In this document: positions 40,195 through 49,179 of the stretch, piece after piece
Numbering within the stretch: the stretch's first letter is position 1
How the letters are laid out: every line of letters starts with the position of its first letter
Assembly: GCF_011761945.1 (NCBI RefSeq)
Contig: NZ_JAASQV010000001.1
Location: forward strand, 1,178,001-1,242,000
Source of the DNA: Sphingomonas leidyi
GTDB lineage: Bacteria; Pseudomonadota; Alphaproteobacteria; Sphingomonadales; Sphingomonadaceae
Direction of reading: 5' to 3'
DNA length: 64,000 nt
Program-made: the position numbers and the translations under genes
Notes under the pieces: generated by a model
Databases searched by the model: none
Seen by the model: only the letters and a program-made list of their open reading frames with translations
What the model was told of the DNA's origin: nothing

Positions 40195-41532
40195 ATGGCA
40201 AATCGGAGGCTCACCAAAACCAGCGTTGACGCGATTGAAGCGCTGGTTGGGAAGGACAGTTTCGTCTGGGACACCGAGCTTCGTGGTTTCGGCGTTCGGA
40301 CCTCGCCCAAGGGCGTGAAGTCGTTTGTCCTCCAGTATCGCATGAAGGGCAAACCAGCCCGGCGCATGACGATCGGGGGCTTCGGAAATCCCTGGACCGT
40401 CGAAACCGCGCGCAGGGAGGCCGAGCGTCGGTTGATCAAGATCCGTCAAGGACTCGATCCCGTCGAGGAGGAGCGTCTGCGGATTGAGGAGGAGGCGCGC
40501 CGCGAAGAGGAGGAGGCGCAGCGGATCGCAGATGAAGCCCGGCGCCGGGCGGACGCCGAGACATTCGCTTTCGGTACCTACGCTGAGACTTTCGTCGATG
40601 TTTATTTGAAGGCGAACTGGCAGGACTCGTGGAAAACGGCTGAGGGTATCCTGAACGCTGCCAAGCCTCATTTCGACAAATCGATCCGCGACATCACACG
40701 GGCCGACGTTGTTCAGCACCTCGATCGCTACAATGACCGGCCAGGCATGAAAAAGCTGGTCCATTCGACCCTTCGCAAGCTTTTCAATTGGGCGGAGGAT
40801 CGAGGTGATATCGAGCGCTCGCCGATCGACCGGATGAAGGCGCCGAAAGCAGTCGCGGCCCGTCGGCGGATACTCTCGCCGGAAGAAGTCATTGCGGTTT
40901 GGCACGCGGCTGCGGAACTCGGTTCGCTCTGGCGCCCCTACATCCGGCTTCTCCTTTGCACGATGGCCCGGCGCGAGGAGGTCGCCAATATGGATTGGGC
41001 GGAGGTCGATCTGGATGCTGCGATGTGGCAGCTCCCGGCAGAGCGAGCGAAGAACGACCAACCACACCGCATCCCTCTCAATGTCCTAGCTTTATCTGAA
41101 TTGGAGTCACTTGCGGTTGCTCGGAAGGGGTTTGTGTTCACGACGACTGGCAAAACCGGCATTTCTGGCTTTTCCAAGATGAAGAAGGCGCTCGACGAGA
41201 AGATGCTTGGCCTTCTACGTGATCGAGCAGCCAAACGCGGTGAGAAGCCTGAATCCGTTGAGTTGCCGCAGTGGCGGCTTCACGACCTCCGACGTACTGG
41301 GACGACGAACCTCCAGGCGCTCGGTGTCCCTGTTGAAGTGACAGAGGCGATCTTGAACCACATCAGCGGGACGACCGCCGGTGTCGCCGGCGTTTACAAT
41401 CTCTACCGCTATGATCCAGAGAAGCGGAGCGCCCTCGACAAATGGTCCAAGCAACTCACGATTCTGGTGCGCAACGCCGACAGTCCTTTAACAGCCACAG
41501 GTGTCCGTCGTTCAGGGCGCGCGTCGAAATGA
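40195..41532 (+). CDS. Tyrosine-type integrase 2 (P4-like)
   Basis: 445 aa from the ATG at 40195, after GGGAGG. N-terminal arm-binding domain (FVWDTELRGFGVRTSPKGVK), a charged Glu-rich linker at about 100-130 (EEERLRIEEEARREEEEAQR), then the catalytic domain with Arg in CTMARREEVANMDW, LHDLRRTGTTNL, ILNHIS and the Tyr of GVYNLYRYDPEKRSALDKW. It is next to the tRNA-Lys fragment inside the predicted element, so it is the best candidate for mobilising it. Confidence 0.92.
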   Translation: MANRRLTKTSVDAIEALVGKDSFVWDTELRGFGVRTSPKGVKSFVLQYRMKGKPARRMTIGGFGNPWTVETARREAERRLIKIRQGLDPVEEERLRIEEEARREEEEAQRIADEARRRADAETFAFGTYAETFVDVYLKANWQDSWKTAEGILNAAKPHFDKSIRDITRADVVQHLDRYNDRPGMKKLVHSTLRKLFNWAEDRGDIERSPIDRMKAPKAVAARRRILSPEEVIAVWHAAAELGSLWRPYIRLLLCTMARREEVANMDWAEVDLDAAMWQLPAERAKNDQPHRIPLNVLALSELESLAVARKGFVFTTTGKTGISGFSKMKKALDEKMLGLLRDRAAKRGEKPESVELPQWRLHDLRRTGTTNLQALGVPVEVTEAILNHISGTTAGVAGVYNLYRYDPEKRSALDKWSKQLTILVRNADSPLTATGVRRSGRASK

Positions 41533-41774
41533 CTGGTCAGTGTGTCCGCGTGATAGTGCAAGGAGCGTCGTGATCGGCGCGAATGCGCCCCTGCGCTGCA
41601 GCGTAACGCGGTTGGCACCGAGCTTTCTGAACTCTATGTCGCCAGGCCAGTGCGAACCATCATAACCCAGCCGTTGCAGGCTCGCAATACTCTGCACAAC
41701 GGGCCTCTACTGCCCTGCGGGTTCGATTCCTTCCTTTGGCAGGAGGAGATCACCGCGTTGAGTTCGCACCGCTA

Positions 41775-42077
41775 TCACAACGCACCAGTCAGTCCCTTGT
41801 GAATTCCGGTGAAGATCAGACCTGTCGCCAACAGCCAGAGCGTTTCGTCCCAACGGGTGAAGGTGTCGCGCTCAAATGTCTCGCGCCGGAGAAGCGCGAA
41901 ACAGAGCGTGACGAAGGCGTAGAGGCTGATCCATTTGCCCATCGCCAGACAAAACGGATATGGATCGAAGGCGGCCAGTATGCCGCTGACCCCAACCTTT
42001 AGCGAGAATCTCCCGATCACATCGCCTGATCGGGCGTTGATGTTGAGTGGCATCACCAGCGCCGCAAAGGTGGACAA
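41775..42077 (-). CDS. Hypothetical membrane protein (100 aa)
   Basis: 100 aa from a TTG (42075-42077); an internal ATG at 42053 is possible. Two hydrophobic stretches (WISLYAFVTLCFALL and TLWLLATGLIFTGIH) around a charged loop (RRETFERDTFTRWDET). No family recognised. It ends a minus-strand series (methyltransferase, membrane protein, glycosyltransferase, corA) 82 bases after corA starts its stop side, so co-transcription is possible. Coding status is uncertain. Confidence 0.4.
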   Translation of the reverse strand: MSTFAALVMPLNINARSGDVIGRFSLKVGVSGILAAFDPYPFCLAMGKWISLYAFVTLCFALLRRETFERDTFTRWDETLWLLATGLIFTGIHKGLTGAL

Positions 42078-42159
42078 CCACCGCTTGGAATAGCGCGTGC
42101 AACATACGAACAGCGTCGAAAATGTAGTCCTGCTCGCTTCTGCGTCCTATGTATCGGCA

Positions 42160-43128
42160 TTACAGCCATCCAGTCCGTTTGAAACGGGCGTAAAGGATGA
42201 CGCAAATGGTCATGATGACACCCAGAATGACGAAATAGCCGTTGTGGGCCTTCAATTCTGGCATGTACTCGAAGTTCATGCCGTAGATGCCCGCGATCGC
42301 AGTCGGCACCGCGAGAATCGCTGCCCAGGCGGCCAGTTGCCGGGTGATCACGCCGGTACGCTGCTGTTCGAGTAGATTGCTGAACTCGAAAACCGAAGTC
42401 AGCACCTCGCGCAAATCGTCCACCATTGCCTGAACCCGGCGCACATGGTCGCGGACGTCACTGAAATAGGGTCTTGCATTGCCGTCGATGCACGGCAGAT
42501 CGATCTTCACGAACTTGGTCGCCACCTCGTTCATCGGTGCAAGGACGCGCTGGAACCGCATCAACTCGCGGCGCAGCATGAAGATGCGCGTGATCTCTTC
42601 GCGCCCGATGAAGCTGTCGAGCGTATGCTGCTCCATCGCCAGCACTTCCTCCTCGATCGTCTCGACGATGGGGAGGTAGCCGTTGACGATATAATCGAGG
42701 ATGGCGTGCAGGACATAGTCTACGCCCTGCCCAAGCAAAGAGGGCGCGGCTTCGAGCTGATCGCGGAGCGGCGTATGCGATCGAGCCGATCCGTAGCGCA
42801 CGCTGATAATGTGGCTGTGCCCGACGAATATTGCGGTCTCGCCATAAGCTATGGCAGAGCCTTCATATTGCGCGGTGCGAGCGATGATGAACAATTGACC
42901 ACCATAGACGTCCACCTTTGGCAACTGGTCTGCCTTGAGCGCATCCTCGACCGCAAGAGGATGGAGGTCATAATGGGCGCGCAGTTGCTCCATCTCCTCG
43001 GCAGTCGGATCACACATGCCGATCCAGACAAATTCGGAACGGTCGGTCGGGCAGTTGATCCGCTCCTCGATCGCGACCTCGCGCACGCGTTCGCCATTAC
43101 GATACAAAAAAGCAGCCACCACCGGCAT
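42160..43128 (-). CDS. corA: CorA-type Mg2+/Co2+ channel
   Basis: 322 aa. The cytoplasmic N-terminal domain (FVWIGMCDPTAEEMEQLRAH) and long helix (TRIFMLRRELMRFQRVLAPM) lead to two C-terminal membrane helices with the signature YGMNFEYMPEL (GMN filter) and the short basic tail (YARFKRTGWL). It forms a homopentameric channel of the inner membrane. Length is normal. It lies last or second to last in a minus-strand series after the glycosyltransferase gene, 19 bases apart. Ion uptake here parallels the kdp system 6 kb away. Confidence 0.93.
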   Translation of the reverse strand: MPVVAAFLYRNGERVREVAIEERINCPTDRSEFVWIGMCDPTAEEMEQLRAHYDLHPLAVEDALKADQLPKVDVYGGQLFIIARTAQYEGSAIAYGETAIFVGHSHIISVRYGSARSHTPLRDQLEAAPSLLGQGVDYVLHAILDYIVNGYLPIVETIEEEVLAMEQHTLDSFIGREEITRIFMLRRELMRFQRVLAPMNEVATKFVKIDLPCIDGNARPYFSDVRDHVRRVQAMVDDLREVLTSVFEFSNLLEQQRTGVITRQLAAWAAILAVPTAIAGIYGMNFEYMPELKAHNGYFVILGVIMTICVILYARFKRTGWL

Positions 43129-43147
43129 AGTAGGCCCTCCGTTTGGT

Positions 43148-44596
43148 TCAGGCTGCTACCGGGCGCGTCTGCGAGGGGCGTGCCGATTTGTTTTTGACGC
43201 GGCGCATCGGCAGGCTGCGGCAATGCCGCTTGAAATAGACGATTTCGAGCAATGTTGGCCAGATTTCGAGCGAGGAGCGAATGAGGCCCACCTCGTCATC
43301 GACCATGCGGCTGACATTCTGTTGGAAGAAGTCGGGCTCGAAATCATAGAAGGTCCGCGACAGACCGGCCGCAAAATGGCCAAGCGCATCACGCCGCTCG
43401 GACGACTGGGCATCTGCCATGCGCTGAAGCACACGGGAATGCAGTGCACGGGCGCTATCGAGGATCTGTTCACTGTCCTCCAGGGAGACGGCTCCGTCAT
43501 AGTCGAAGGTAATCGACCATTCGTCGGTCTTCCTCAGGCTGGTGCGGATCTTGCGCTTCAGCAGTCCGCAGATCGCTTCGTTGAACACTTCCGATGCCAG
43601 CGGGTTACGCATGTAACTGTTCTTGATGTGGGTCTGCGCGGAATCGACGTGTGCCGCGACGATATTGGGCTGCTGTATCCAGAGCCGGTAGATATAGTCC
43701 TCGAAGCGCAGGCGCGTTGGAAAGAAGGGTGGGAGACCCGTGCGATTGTCGTAGCCAGCGACCCCGCAGTCCATCCGCCAGTTGAGGTTAGTAAGGCACG
43801 GCCTGAAATTCACGAGCACATAGGTGTCGTTGAGGCGCTCGGCGTCGATCTCGTCCGGATCGTCGAGGAACATGTCGACGAAATCCACCGCGTCTATATC
43901 GTTGGTTCCGGTGCGGAAGGTCTGCGCCATCTTGACGACAGCACCGCGAGACAGGCGCCCTTCCTGTAGGGTGAGCGCGTTGTCGCGGGCGAAGCCGAGC
44001 GAATTGTTGGACTCCAGGTCCATCGCGCTATCGATGACCAGTTCGCCCTGGTCGTAGTTGGCGGGCGCTTCGGCAACAGTCTTGCCCAATATGTCACGAA
44101 AGGATTCGAGGATGTCGTAGGACTTGCGCGTGTGGCCATTGGCTCCGCGGGGGATCAGCTTGCCGCGGCTGATCTCGTTCTCGCCTAGCGCTTCCGGGCT
44201 GTCCTCGATCAGGGCGTAAGGCCGCATATCATCATCGGCGCTGACCATCAGGTCGCCCAGCGTGTACATCAGAGTGAAATTGCGATTGCCGCCATAGCTC
44301 GGCCGGAAAAGATTCCGGACCAGCACATCCAGTTTGCGGTCGCGCAGGCGTTTGCAGATGTAAGAGACGAACTGCTCCTTTTCGGCCGGTCCGACGTACC
44401 ACAGTTCGTTGGTGGTCTTGGTCGCCTCGAGCGATCCGAAATATTTATCGTGATTGGCGACCGAGCTGTCATCGAACACGACGATCGGCGCGGTCTGGCC
44501 GCTGCGGGCGAAATTCTCGTCATAGGCCTCGACGGTTTCTCCAACATCGCGGAGACGGTAGGTCGGGATCACAAAATGCAGATTGGGTTCGGTCAC
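43148..44596 (-). CDS. Glycosyltransferase-like protein (GT-A fold)
   Basis: 482 aa. It opens like a family 2 glycosyltransferase (LHFVIPTYRLRDVGETVEAY, VVFDDSSVANHDKY) and has a DxD-type metal site in LMVSADDDMRPYALIED near 120. NWRMDCGVAGYDNRTGLPPF and RFEDYIYRLWIQQPNIVA resemble acceptor-domain motifs. No membrane segments. Acceptor and sugar cannot be stated. The ATG shares a base with the stop of the small membrane protein gene upstream, and a methyltransferase precedes that, suggesting modification of a cell-envelope glycan or lipid (inference). Confidence 0.65.
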   Translation of the reverse strand: MTEPNLHFVIPTYRLRDVGETVEAYDENFARSGQTAPIVVFDDSSVANHDKYFGSLEATKTTNELWYVGPAEKEQFVSYICKRLRDRKLDVLVRNLFRPSYGGNRNFTLMYTLGDLMVSADDDMRPYALIEDSPEALGENEISRGKLIPRGANGHTRKSYDILESFRDILGKTVAEAPANYDQGELVIDSAMDLESNNSLGFARDNALTLQEGRLSRGAVVKMAQTFRTGTNDIDAVDFVDMFLDDPDEIDAERLNDTYVLVNFRPCLTNLNWRMDCGVAGYDNRTGLPPFFPTRLRFEDYIYRLWIQQPNIVAAHVDSAQTHIKNSYMRNPLASEVFNEAICGLLKRKIRTSLRKTDEWSITFDYDGAVSLEDSEQILDSARALHSRVLQRMADAQSSERRDALGHFAAGLSRTFYDFEPDFFQQNVSRMVDDEVGLIRSSLEIWPTLLEIVYFKRHCRSLPMRRVKNKSARPSQTRPVAA

Positions 44597-45045
44597 TACT
44601 GTGCTCCGGGTTCATATTTTTCGGTGGTGGTTTTGCGGACAAGCCTCGCATCGAGCGCGGCTTGGCGTGCTCGCATGACGAGGAATGTGGCGATCGCGGC
44701 ACGGCCGCCGGCAAATGCCATGGAATCCACCGCAGCTACCATGATGCGACGGTGCTCGGCTTCGGCATCGACCGTACCCTGGTCCGGCTTTACGCGCTGT
44801 TCGCGGCGGCGCGCGGCACGATCGCAGTCGCGCTTCCAACCGTCCCGAAGTCTGGCACCGCCGATGACGAGCAGGATGCCGAGGCTCGCCAAGGCGAAGG
44901 TCAACAGTCCGAGCACTGCTTCCAGGCCAGTCGCTGGACCGGAAGCATGAGCCAGCCAAACCTCCCGGTGCAGGAGCGTGCTGGCCCCGGCTCCGAGCAC
45001 AAGGGCGACGCCCGCCAGGCGATGCAGGATGTCACGGCGGTTCAT
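44596..45045 (-). CDS. Small membrane protein of the glycosyltransferase operon
   Basis: 149 aa from the ATG at 45043-45045 (MNRRDILHRLAGVALVLGAG); the longer frame to 45114 lies inside the methyltransferase gene. Two membrane segments (about 10-27 and 44-64: VLGLLTFALASLGILLVIGG), then a long basic, helical cytosolic tail (RDCDRAARRREQRVKPDQGT). No family recognised. It overlaps the methyltransferase by four bases and abuts the glycosyltransferase, so it is translationally coupled with both; a membrane anchor for one of them is plausible. Confidence 0.6.
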   Translation of the reverse strand: MNRRDILHRLAGVALVLGAGASTLLHREVWLAHASGPATGLEAVLGLLTFALASLGILLVIGGARLRDGWKRDCDRAARRREQRVKPDQGTVDAEAEHRRIMVAAVDSMAFAGGRAAIATFLVMRARQAALDARLVRKTTTEKYEPGAQ

Positions 45046-45965
45046 TCTTGCCTCCCTCTGACATGGAGCAGGACGTGCGCTGCGCGGTCGAGGAAGCAGG
45101 GATCGTTGGCGCATAGATGCTCAAGCCGTTCGAGGGCTTCCCGGAAGGCGGTGTCTGCCATTCCCTCAGGATTCCAGCGGTGATCCGGTGCGAAGCGCCC
45201 GTGGAAGAGGTCGAGGCCCGTCCGCTCAACGACATACCCATAGGTTGCGAACAGGGCTTGGAACTCATCGGCCGCGAAAAGATGCGAGGGGAACTCGATA
45301 TGGCGGCCATCGACGAGGTCGATCTCCAGCCTGTCTCGCTCGTTGTCCTGGTGAAAGTCCCGGGCTTGCTCGATACCCGCGATGAAGATTGATGGCAGGC
45401 TGCCGATCGTTCTCACCGTAACGAACAGTGAGCGGCCGGCATGTGCCAACTGCGAAGCGACCACCTGGTGCTGGGAAACCGGCAGATGGTTGAGCACGCC
45501 GTAGAGGCACAGGACGATATCTGCGCTCTTCTCGGCGATCAGGCCATCGGTGATGTCCGCGACCGTGAAGTCGAGCTTGATCGCGGCATCATTTAAGGCC
45601 GCGCGCCCTTTCACGGCCAGATCGATCATTGCGGGCGAAATATCGAAGCCGAGGCCTTCGACGGCGGTGAAGCCGAGCGCTCTGGCGCGTAGTGCACAGC
45701 GCAGGAGCCAGGTGCCGGGGCCACATCCTGCATCGACGATACGGATGCTGGTGCGCCCGGACGACCTGATGGAGACGAGCTCCGCATCGATCCGGCGCCA
45801 TATTTCGCGATCCGCGAAGCCGTACCGGCTCGAAAACTCGAAGAGCGCGCGGGCGTCGCCATCGGCATAGCGCAGATAGGCATCGCCTACCGCATCATAG
45901 GCATCGGCGGCTTCATTCAGGGGCGCAGAGGCGGTCGTGGAATCAAAGGCCGGCAAGCTGGCCAT
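45042..45965 (-). CDS. SAM-dependent methyltransferase (class I)
   Basis: 307 aa. The Rossmann-fold motif I is VDAGCGPGTWLLRCAL, followed by GLGFDISPAMIDLA (acidic loop), DIVLCLYGVLNHLP and a SLFVTVRTIGSLPSIF strand. Alpha-helical N-terminal extension of about 70 residues. Substrate is unknown. First gene of a four-gene minus-strand operon with a membrane protein, a glycosyltransferase and corA, so a glycan or lipid acceptor is a reasonable guess, not shown. Confidence 0.85.
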   Translation of the reverse strand: MASLPAFDSTTASAPLNEAADAYDAVGDAYLRYADGDARALFEFSSRYGFADREIWRRIDAELVSIRSSGRTSIRIVDAGCGPGTWLLRCALRARALGFTAVEGLGFDISPAMIDLAVKGRAALNDAAIKLDFTVADITDGLIAEKSADIVLCLYGVLNHLPVSQHQVVASQLAHAGRSLFVTVRTIGSLPSIFIAGIEQARDFHQDNERDRLEIDLVDGRHIEFPSHLFAADEFQALFATYGYVVERTGLDLFHGRFAPDHRWNPEGMADTAFREALERLEHLCANDPCFLDRAAHVLLHVRGRQE

Positions 45966-46157
45966 GGCAGTTCTCCATTCTTGGTTGGGAAGGGTCAGCC
46001 CTGCTCGTCGTCAGGCGCTGGAGGTCGAGGCATGTTCGCGGACTTCAGGGACAGCCGTCCCGTGATGCGCGTTTTCGGCTCGGACGAGGGGGAAGCCGCC
46101 GCAGGGCGGGCATGTGATCGGAGAAGACGGGTCACGACGCGACGCGGCTGCCGATAT

Positions 46158-46403
46158 TCAAGATTTGACATTGTACCCCTCAGCGCTCGCTACAGGGGCC
46201 GTAGGTCTGCAAGAGATGGCGATGGCCGCACCGGCGAACGGGGGTGGTGCGTGGTCGGCAAAGCTCAGGGCCGCTTCAAGCGAAGCAAAGTGCCGACATA
46301 ATCGGCCTAGTGCTTCCTGGACCAGCCAGCGGCCGGCGGCATCCTTGGCAACGACAAGGATCGACGCCGGGCCTTCAGGTCCGGCGGACGAGATCGAATA
46401 CAC
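46158..46403 (-). CDS. Hypothetical protein (81 aa)
   Basis: 81 aa from a GTG. SILVVAKDAAGRWLVQEALG then FASLEAALSFADHAPPPFAG looks like a compact alpha/beta domain of the kind found as small conserved sphingomonad proteins, but I cannot name a family. It overlaps the 3' end of the next upstream gene by 29 bases. Moderate chance of being real. Confidence 0.45.
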   Translation of the reverse strand: MYSISSAGPEGPASILVVAKDAAGRWLVQEALGRLCRHFASLEAALSFADHAPPPFAGAAIAISCRPTAPVASAEGYNVKS

Positions 46404-46767
46404 GCGTGTTGTCCTGATTTATGACGAAACGAGAAGAATGCTCATCGTCGGGGCCTTTGGGGTCAGCCTTGCCCATAAGCTTGGCTGAATGGCTCTCCGC
46501 CCGAGGTTTGGTGCGCCAGCGCTCGCTGATCTCGACTTGGTCGAAGATATGATGGCCGAGGCCCAGCAGCACGGCTCCCCCGCTCGCGCACAGAAAGCCG
46601 ACCGCTGCGAGAAAGAAGGGCAGCGCCCCTTGCGGCAAATGACCGTCGGCAAAGCGCAGGGCCATGAGGGAGTGAATCGCGAGATAGGATATGCCGCACG
46701 ACGTCGCGCCGCACAGTCTCAGCCCGATGTCCGTTTTCCAGTCGTGATGCCAGTCGTCCATTGCCAC
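46375..46767 (-). CDS. Hypothetical membrane protein (130 aa)
   Basis: 130 aa. Two hydrophobic segments (TSCGISYLAIHSLMALRF and ALPFFLAAVGFLCASGGAVL) followed by a polar C-terminal tail. Amphipathic N-terminus MAMDDWHHDWKTDIGL. No family. Overlaps the 81-aa gene. About 80 bases upstream is GTATAAAGATG (46845-46855), identical to one half plus spacer of the KdpE-like site before the porin, so it could be co-regulated with kdp. Confidence 0.45.
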   Translation of the reverse strand: MAMDDWHHDWKTDIGLRLCGATSCGISYLAIHSLMALRFADGHLPQGALPFFLAAVGFLCASGGAVLLGLGHHIFDQVEISERWRTKPRAESHSAKLMGKADPKGPDDEHSSRFVINQDNTRVFDLVRRT

Positions 46768-47010
46768 AAACCCCGATGTGGCGATCTATTTATTGGTGAC
46801 GGCATAAAGGTTCGAGACGGAATTCTCTCTTCGGCGTAGTGATTGTATAAAGATGCCGCAATTCGTCTTACATAAGTCTCGGATCGACTATCATGCCAAG
46901 GTGTCGCCCAGCCGGAGCTTCTTCACGGGATTTCGGCATTCCGGTTACTGCGCCTCGGATAAGCGAAGGCGGCGGTTGCGGTTTGCCAGTCGGGGCGCCA
47001 ACATATCGTG
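46768..47010. other. Divergent promoter region
   Basis: 243 bases between the membrane-protein gene (minus) and the GNAT gene (plus). It contains GTATAAAGATG at 46845-46855, matching the start of the KdpE-like site at 49028. The rest shows nothing striking. Confidence 0.35.
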
Positions 47011-47508
47011 ATGATTCTCCGTTCTGAAACTCCCGCAGACACTTCCCTCGTTCGGTCGCTGACCGATGCCGCTTTCAACGGCGCCGCGCACAGCAGTCAG
47101 ACCGAGGGGGCGATTGTTGCTGCTTTAAGGCAGGCTGGTGCCTTGACCATTTCGCTCGTCGTAGAGCAGGACGACACGATCATTGGTCATGTCGCCTTCT
47201 CGCCTGTGCTGATCGACGGCGAGGACCTTGGCTGGTTTGGCTTGGGACCAGTGTCGGTTTCGCCAAGCCTGCAACGCGGCGGAATTGGGATCGCGTTGAT
47301 CGAGGAGGGGTTGAGACTGCTCAAGCATCGCGGCGCGGCCGGCTGCGTCGTTCTAGGCGATCCGAACTATTATCGCCGATTTGGTTTCACAAGCGATCAC
47401 GCCCTTCGCTACGGCGACGTTCCACCCGAGTATTTTCAGTCGATGATTCTGTTAGGCGACCCAGCCAAGGGCGAAGTCACCTATCATGAAGGCTTTGAGG
47501 CTCGCTGA
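47011..47508 (+). CDS. GNAT family N-acetyltransferase (YhbS-like)
   Basis: 165 aa from the ATG at 47011; the GTG at 47008 adds one residue. The acetyl-CoA signature is GLGPVSVSPSLQRGGIGIAL (QRGGIG loop) and the family C-terminal part AAGCVVLGDPNYYRRFGFTS is intact. YhbS-like proteins acetylate an unknown amine or protein target. Monocistronic; its transcript ends at the hairpin at 47659. No neighbour suggests a substrate. Confidence 0.88.
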   Translation: MILRSETPADTSLVRSLTDAAFNGAAHSSQTEGAIVAALRQAGALTISLVVEQDDTIIGHVAFSPVLIDGEDLGWFGLGPVSVSPSLQRGGIGIALIEEGLRLLKHRGAAGCVVLGDPNYYRRFGFTSDHALRYGDVPPEYFQSMILLGDPAKGEVTYHEGFEAR

Positions 47509-47658
47509 CCCGACAACCCAAGTCGGGCCAGCGGCCTGTCTCGGCCCTTCTGATGTATGGATTCACGGTCTAATTAAGACCGGTGCTCGCCCTTCGGCGG
47601 CGGGTTTGCTAGGATCGTCTTCCTGAAAAGGCGGTCCGGCTCGTTAAACTAGATGATA

Positions 47659-47689
47659 GGTGTGGCGCGCCGGTCGCGCACGCCACACC
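47659..47689. terminator. Bidirectional hairpin between GNAT and porin
   Basis: GGTGTGGCG (47659-47667) pairs with CGCCACACC (47681-47689); an inner GCGC pairing extends the stem. It starts 8 bases before the porin's stop side and can serve both converging genes. Confidence 0.65.
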
Positions 47690-47696
47690 CTTGAAT

Positions 47697-48944
47697 TCAG
47701 AACAGGAAACCGGTTTCGAGCAGCACGCGCGCCTGATCGCGCTCGTTGAAATCCTGGCCAAAGCCCGAACCTGGCGCGAGATTGCCGATCCGGGTGTAGG
47801 ACGCCTCGGCACGCGCGAAGAAGATGCCCTTCTGGTAGGTCGGGGTGAAGGTCAGCGACCAGGCATCGCTATGTGGACCGTAAAGGAGATTGGTCTGCGT
47901 GCAGTCGGGATCGATGCCGCAACCCTGACCCGAGGATTTCAGATACTCGCCCCTCGCCGCAAGCGAGAAGCTGTTAGAGATCGTGTATTTCGCCAGCAGC
48001 GCCCCCCCATAGGTCTCCGCTGACCGGCTGATCCCGAGTGCGTCGTCACGGTCGACGCGATTGTACTGGAGATAGGGCGTGAGCGTCAGCGGCCCGCTAT
48101 TATAGGTATAGATGATATTGAAGATGCTGCCGTTGTTCTGCGCCACCGGAGTCGCAAACGAGGCATGGCGGGAGCGCGAGAGGCTGCCCGCACCGATCAG
48201 GGTGATCGAATTCGAGCTGTCGATGGCATAGGACAGCATGCCCGACACCCAGTTGAACTTGCCCGAATAATAGCCGTCATTGAGCGAGACGGCGGCGCTT
48301 AGCTTGCCATGCGTGTAATTGATCTGAGCACCGCGGCTGATTGCCGGCTCCTGGTTCCAGAGCAGGCCGCGCTCGATGTTCATGTTTTGGAAGGTGAAGG
48401 TGGATTCGGCGCCCACCATGGTGGGGAGCAGGCCAGCCGAAATGGAGAGGTCCGGGCTGATCACCGCCTTTGCATAAGCGACCGGGACCGGCCCGTAGAG
48501 CTGGTCCAATGCCTTGCCTGAACGCAGATAGGGCGTGCCGAGCGAAGGCAGCGCATACGTGCCGGCCTGCACATAGAGCTGTAGCGGGCCACTGGTCGTC
48601 TGGATCTCGATCTGCGCGTTCGACAAATCGGCCATGGTATCGGAAGTCACGGTGCCGGCCGCGTTTGTTACATGGCTCTGGGCCATGGCGATCCCGCTGA
48701 CCTGGCCGGTTACCGTCACTTCGCCGAACGGACCGGCATCGACCGTGAGCGGTTTTGCATTGGGAGCCAGTGGGCCAGAGAAGCTGGGTGCGCCGACAGG
48801 ATCGGCCCATGCAGCAGTGCCAGTGAACAGTGTACCGCAGGCGCAGAGAAGGGCCAGCCGATGCGCCCCGACCGCTTTACGTCCGCCTCGCTGCTTTCCA
48901 TTGCGAGCCCCGTTCGCGTGTGTCGGCCGAATACAGAAACTCAT
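47697..48944 (-). CDS. Outer-membrane beta-barrel porin-like protein
   Basis: 415 aa. A long signal (LALLCACGTLFTGTAAWA, cut before DPVGAP) precedes a series of alternating polar/hydrophobic beta-strands and a terminal aromatic strand ending LLETGFLF, as required for outer-membrane insertion. Resembles porins of the BBP2 type in sphingomonads. No lipobox. Two half-sites matching a KdpE box lie 84-101 bases upstream, and kdp is divergent, so this is probably the outer-membrane entry route for potassium under K+ limitation (inference). Confidence 0.8.
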   Translation of the reverse strand: MSFCIRPTHANGARNGKQRGGRKAVGAHRLALLCACGTLFTGTAAWADPVGAPSFSGPLAPNAKPLTVDAGPFGEVTVTGQVSGIAMAQSHVTNAAGTVTSDTMADLSNAQIEIQTTSGPLQLYVQAGTYALPSLGTPYLRSGKALDQLYGPVPVAYAKAVISPDLSISAGLLPTMVGAESTFTFQNMNIERGLLWNQEPAISRGAQINYTHGKLSAAVSLNDGYYSGKFNWVSGMLSYAIDSSNSITLIGAGSLSRSRHASFATPVAQNNGSIFNIIYTYNSGPLTLTPYLQYNRVDRDDALGISRSAETYGGALLAKYTISNSFSLAARGEYLKSSGQGCGIDPDCTQTNLLYGPHSDAWSLTFTPTYQKGIFFARAEASYTRIGNLAPGSGFGQDFNERDQARVLLETGFLF

Positions 48945-49027
48945 ACGTGCATTCCCTCTTTGCTAGGTCAATGCACGGGGCAGTTAAGGGCGTTCCTGTA
49001 AATTTGGCGTCGAATCTCATTCGAACT

Positions 49028-49045
49028 GTATAAAGATGGTGTAAA
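49028..49045 (-). promoter_or_regulatory. KdpE-like box facing the porin gene
   Basis: On the minus strand: TTTACAC, four bases, TTTATAC. Half-sites of the type described for KdpE in E. coli (TTTATA/TTTACA). 84 bases before the porin ATG. Confidence 0.6.
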
Positions 49046-49161
49046 TACCGAGATATTGAAACGACAGGATCGTCGAGCTATATTGCGGCATGCACGGTCT
49101 CCGTGCCAAAATCCGTAATGCAAATGATCTGATCAGATTTCGATCGATCATTCACGAGATA

Positions 49162-49179
49162 TTTATACGATCTTTACGC
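49162..49179 (+). promoter_or_regulatory. KdpE-like box facing the kdp operon
   Basis: TTTATAC, GATC, TTTACGC. Same geometry as the E. coli kdpFABC KdpE site from memory (two TTTA half-sites four bases apart). 161 bases before the kdpF ATG. Confidence 0.65.

Noticed and set aside
41512..41697. 61-codon minus-strand frame overlapping the end of integrase 2
   Set aside because: GTG start, no RBS, no family; LGYDGSHWPGDIEF looks protein-like but is too short to support. Could be a remnant of a gene cut by integration.
46020..46301. Plus-strand frame of about 100 codons before the 81-aa gene
   Set aside because: Arg-rich composition with no motif; opposite a better minus-strand candidate.
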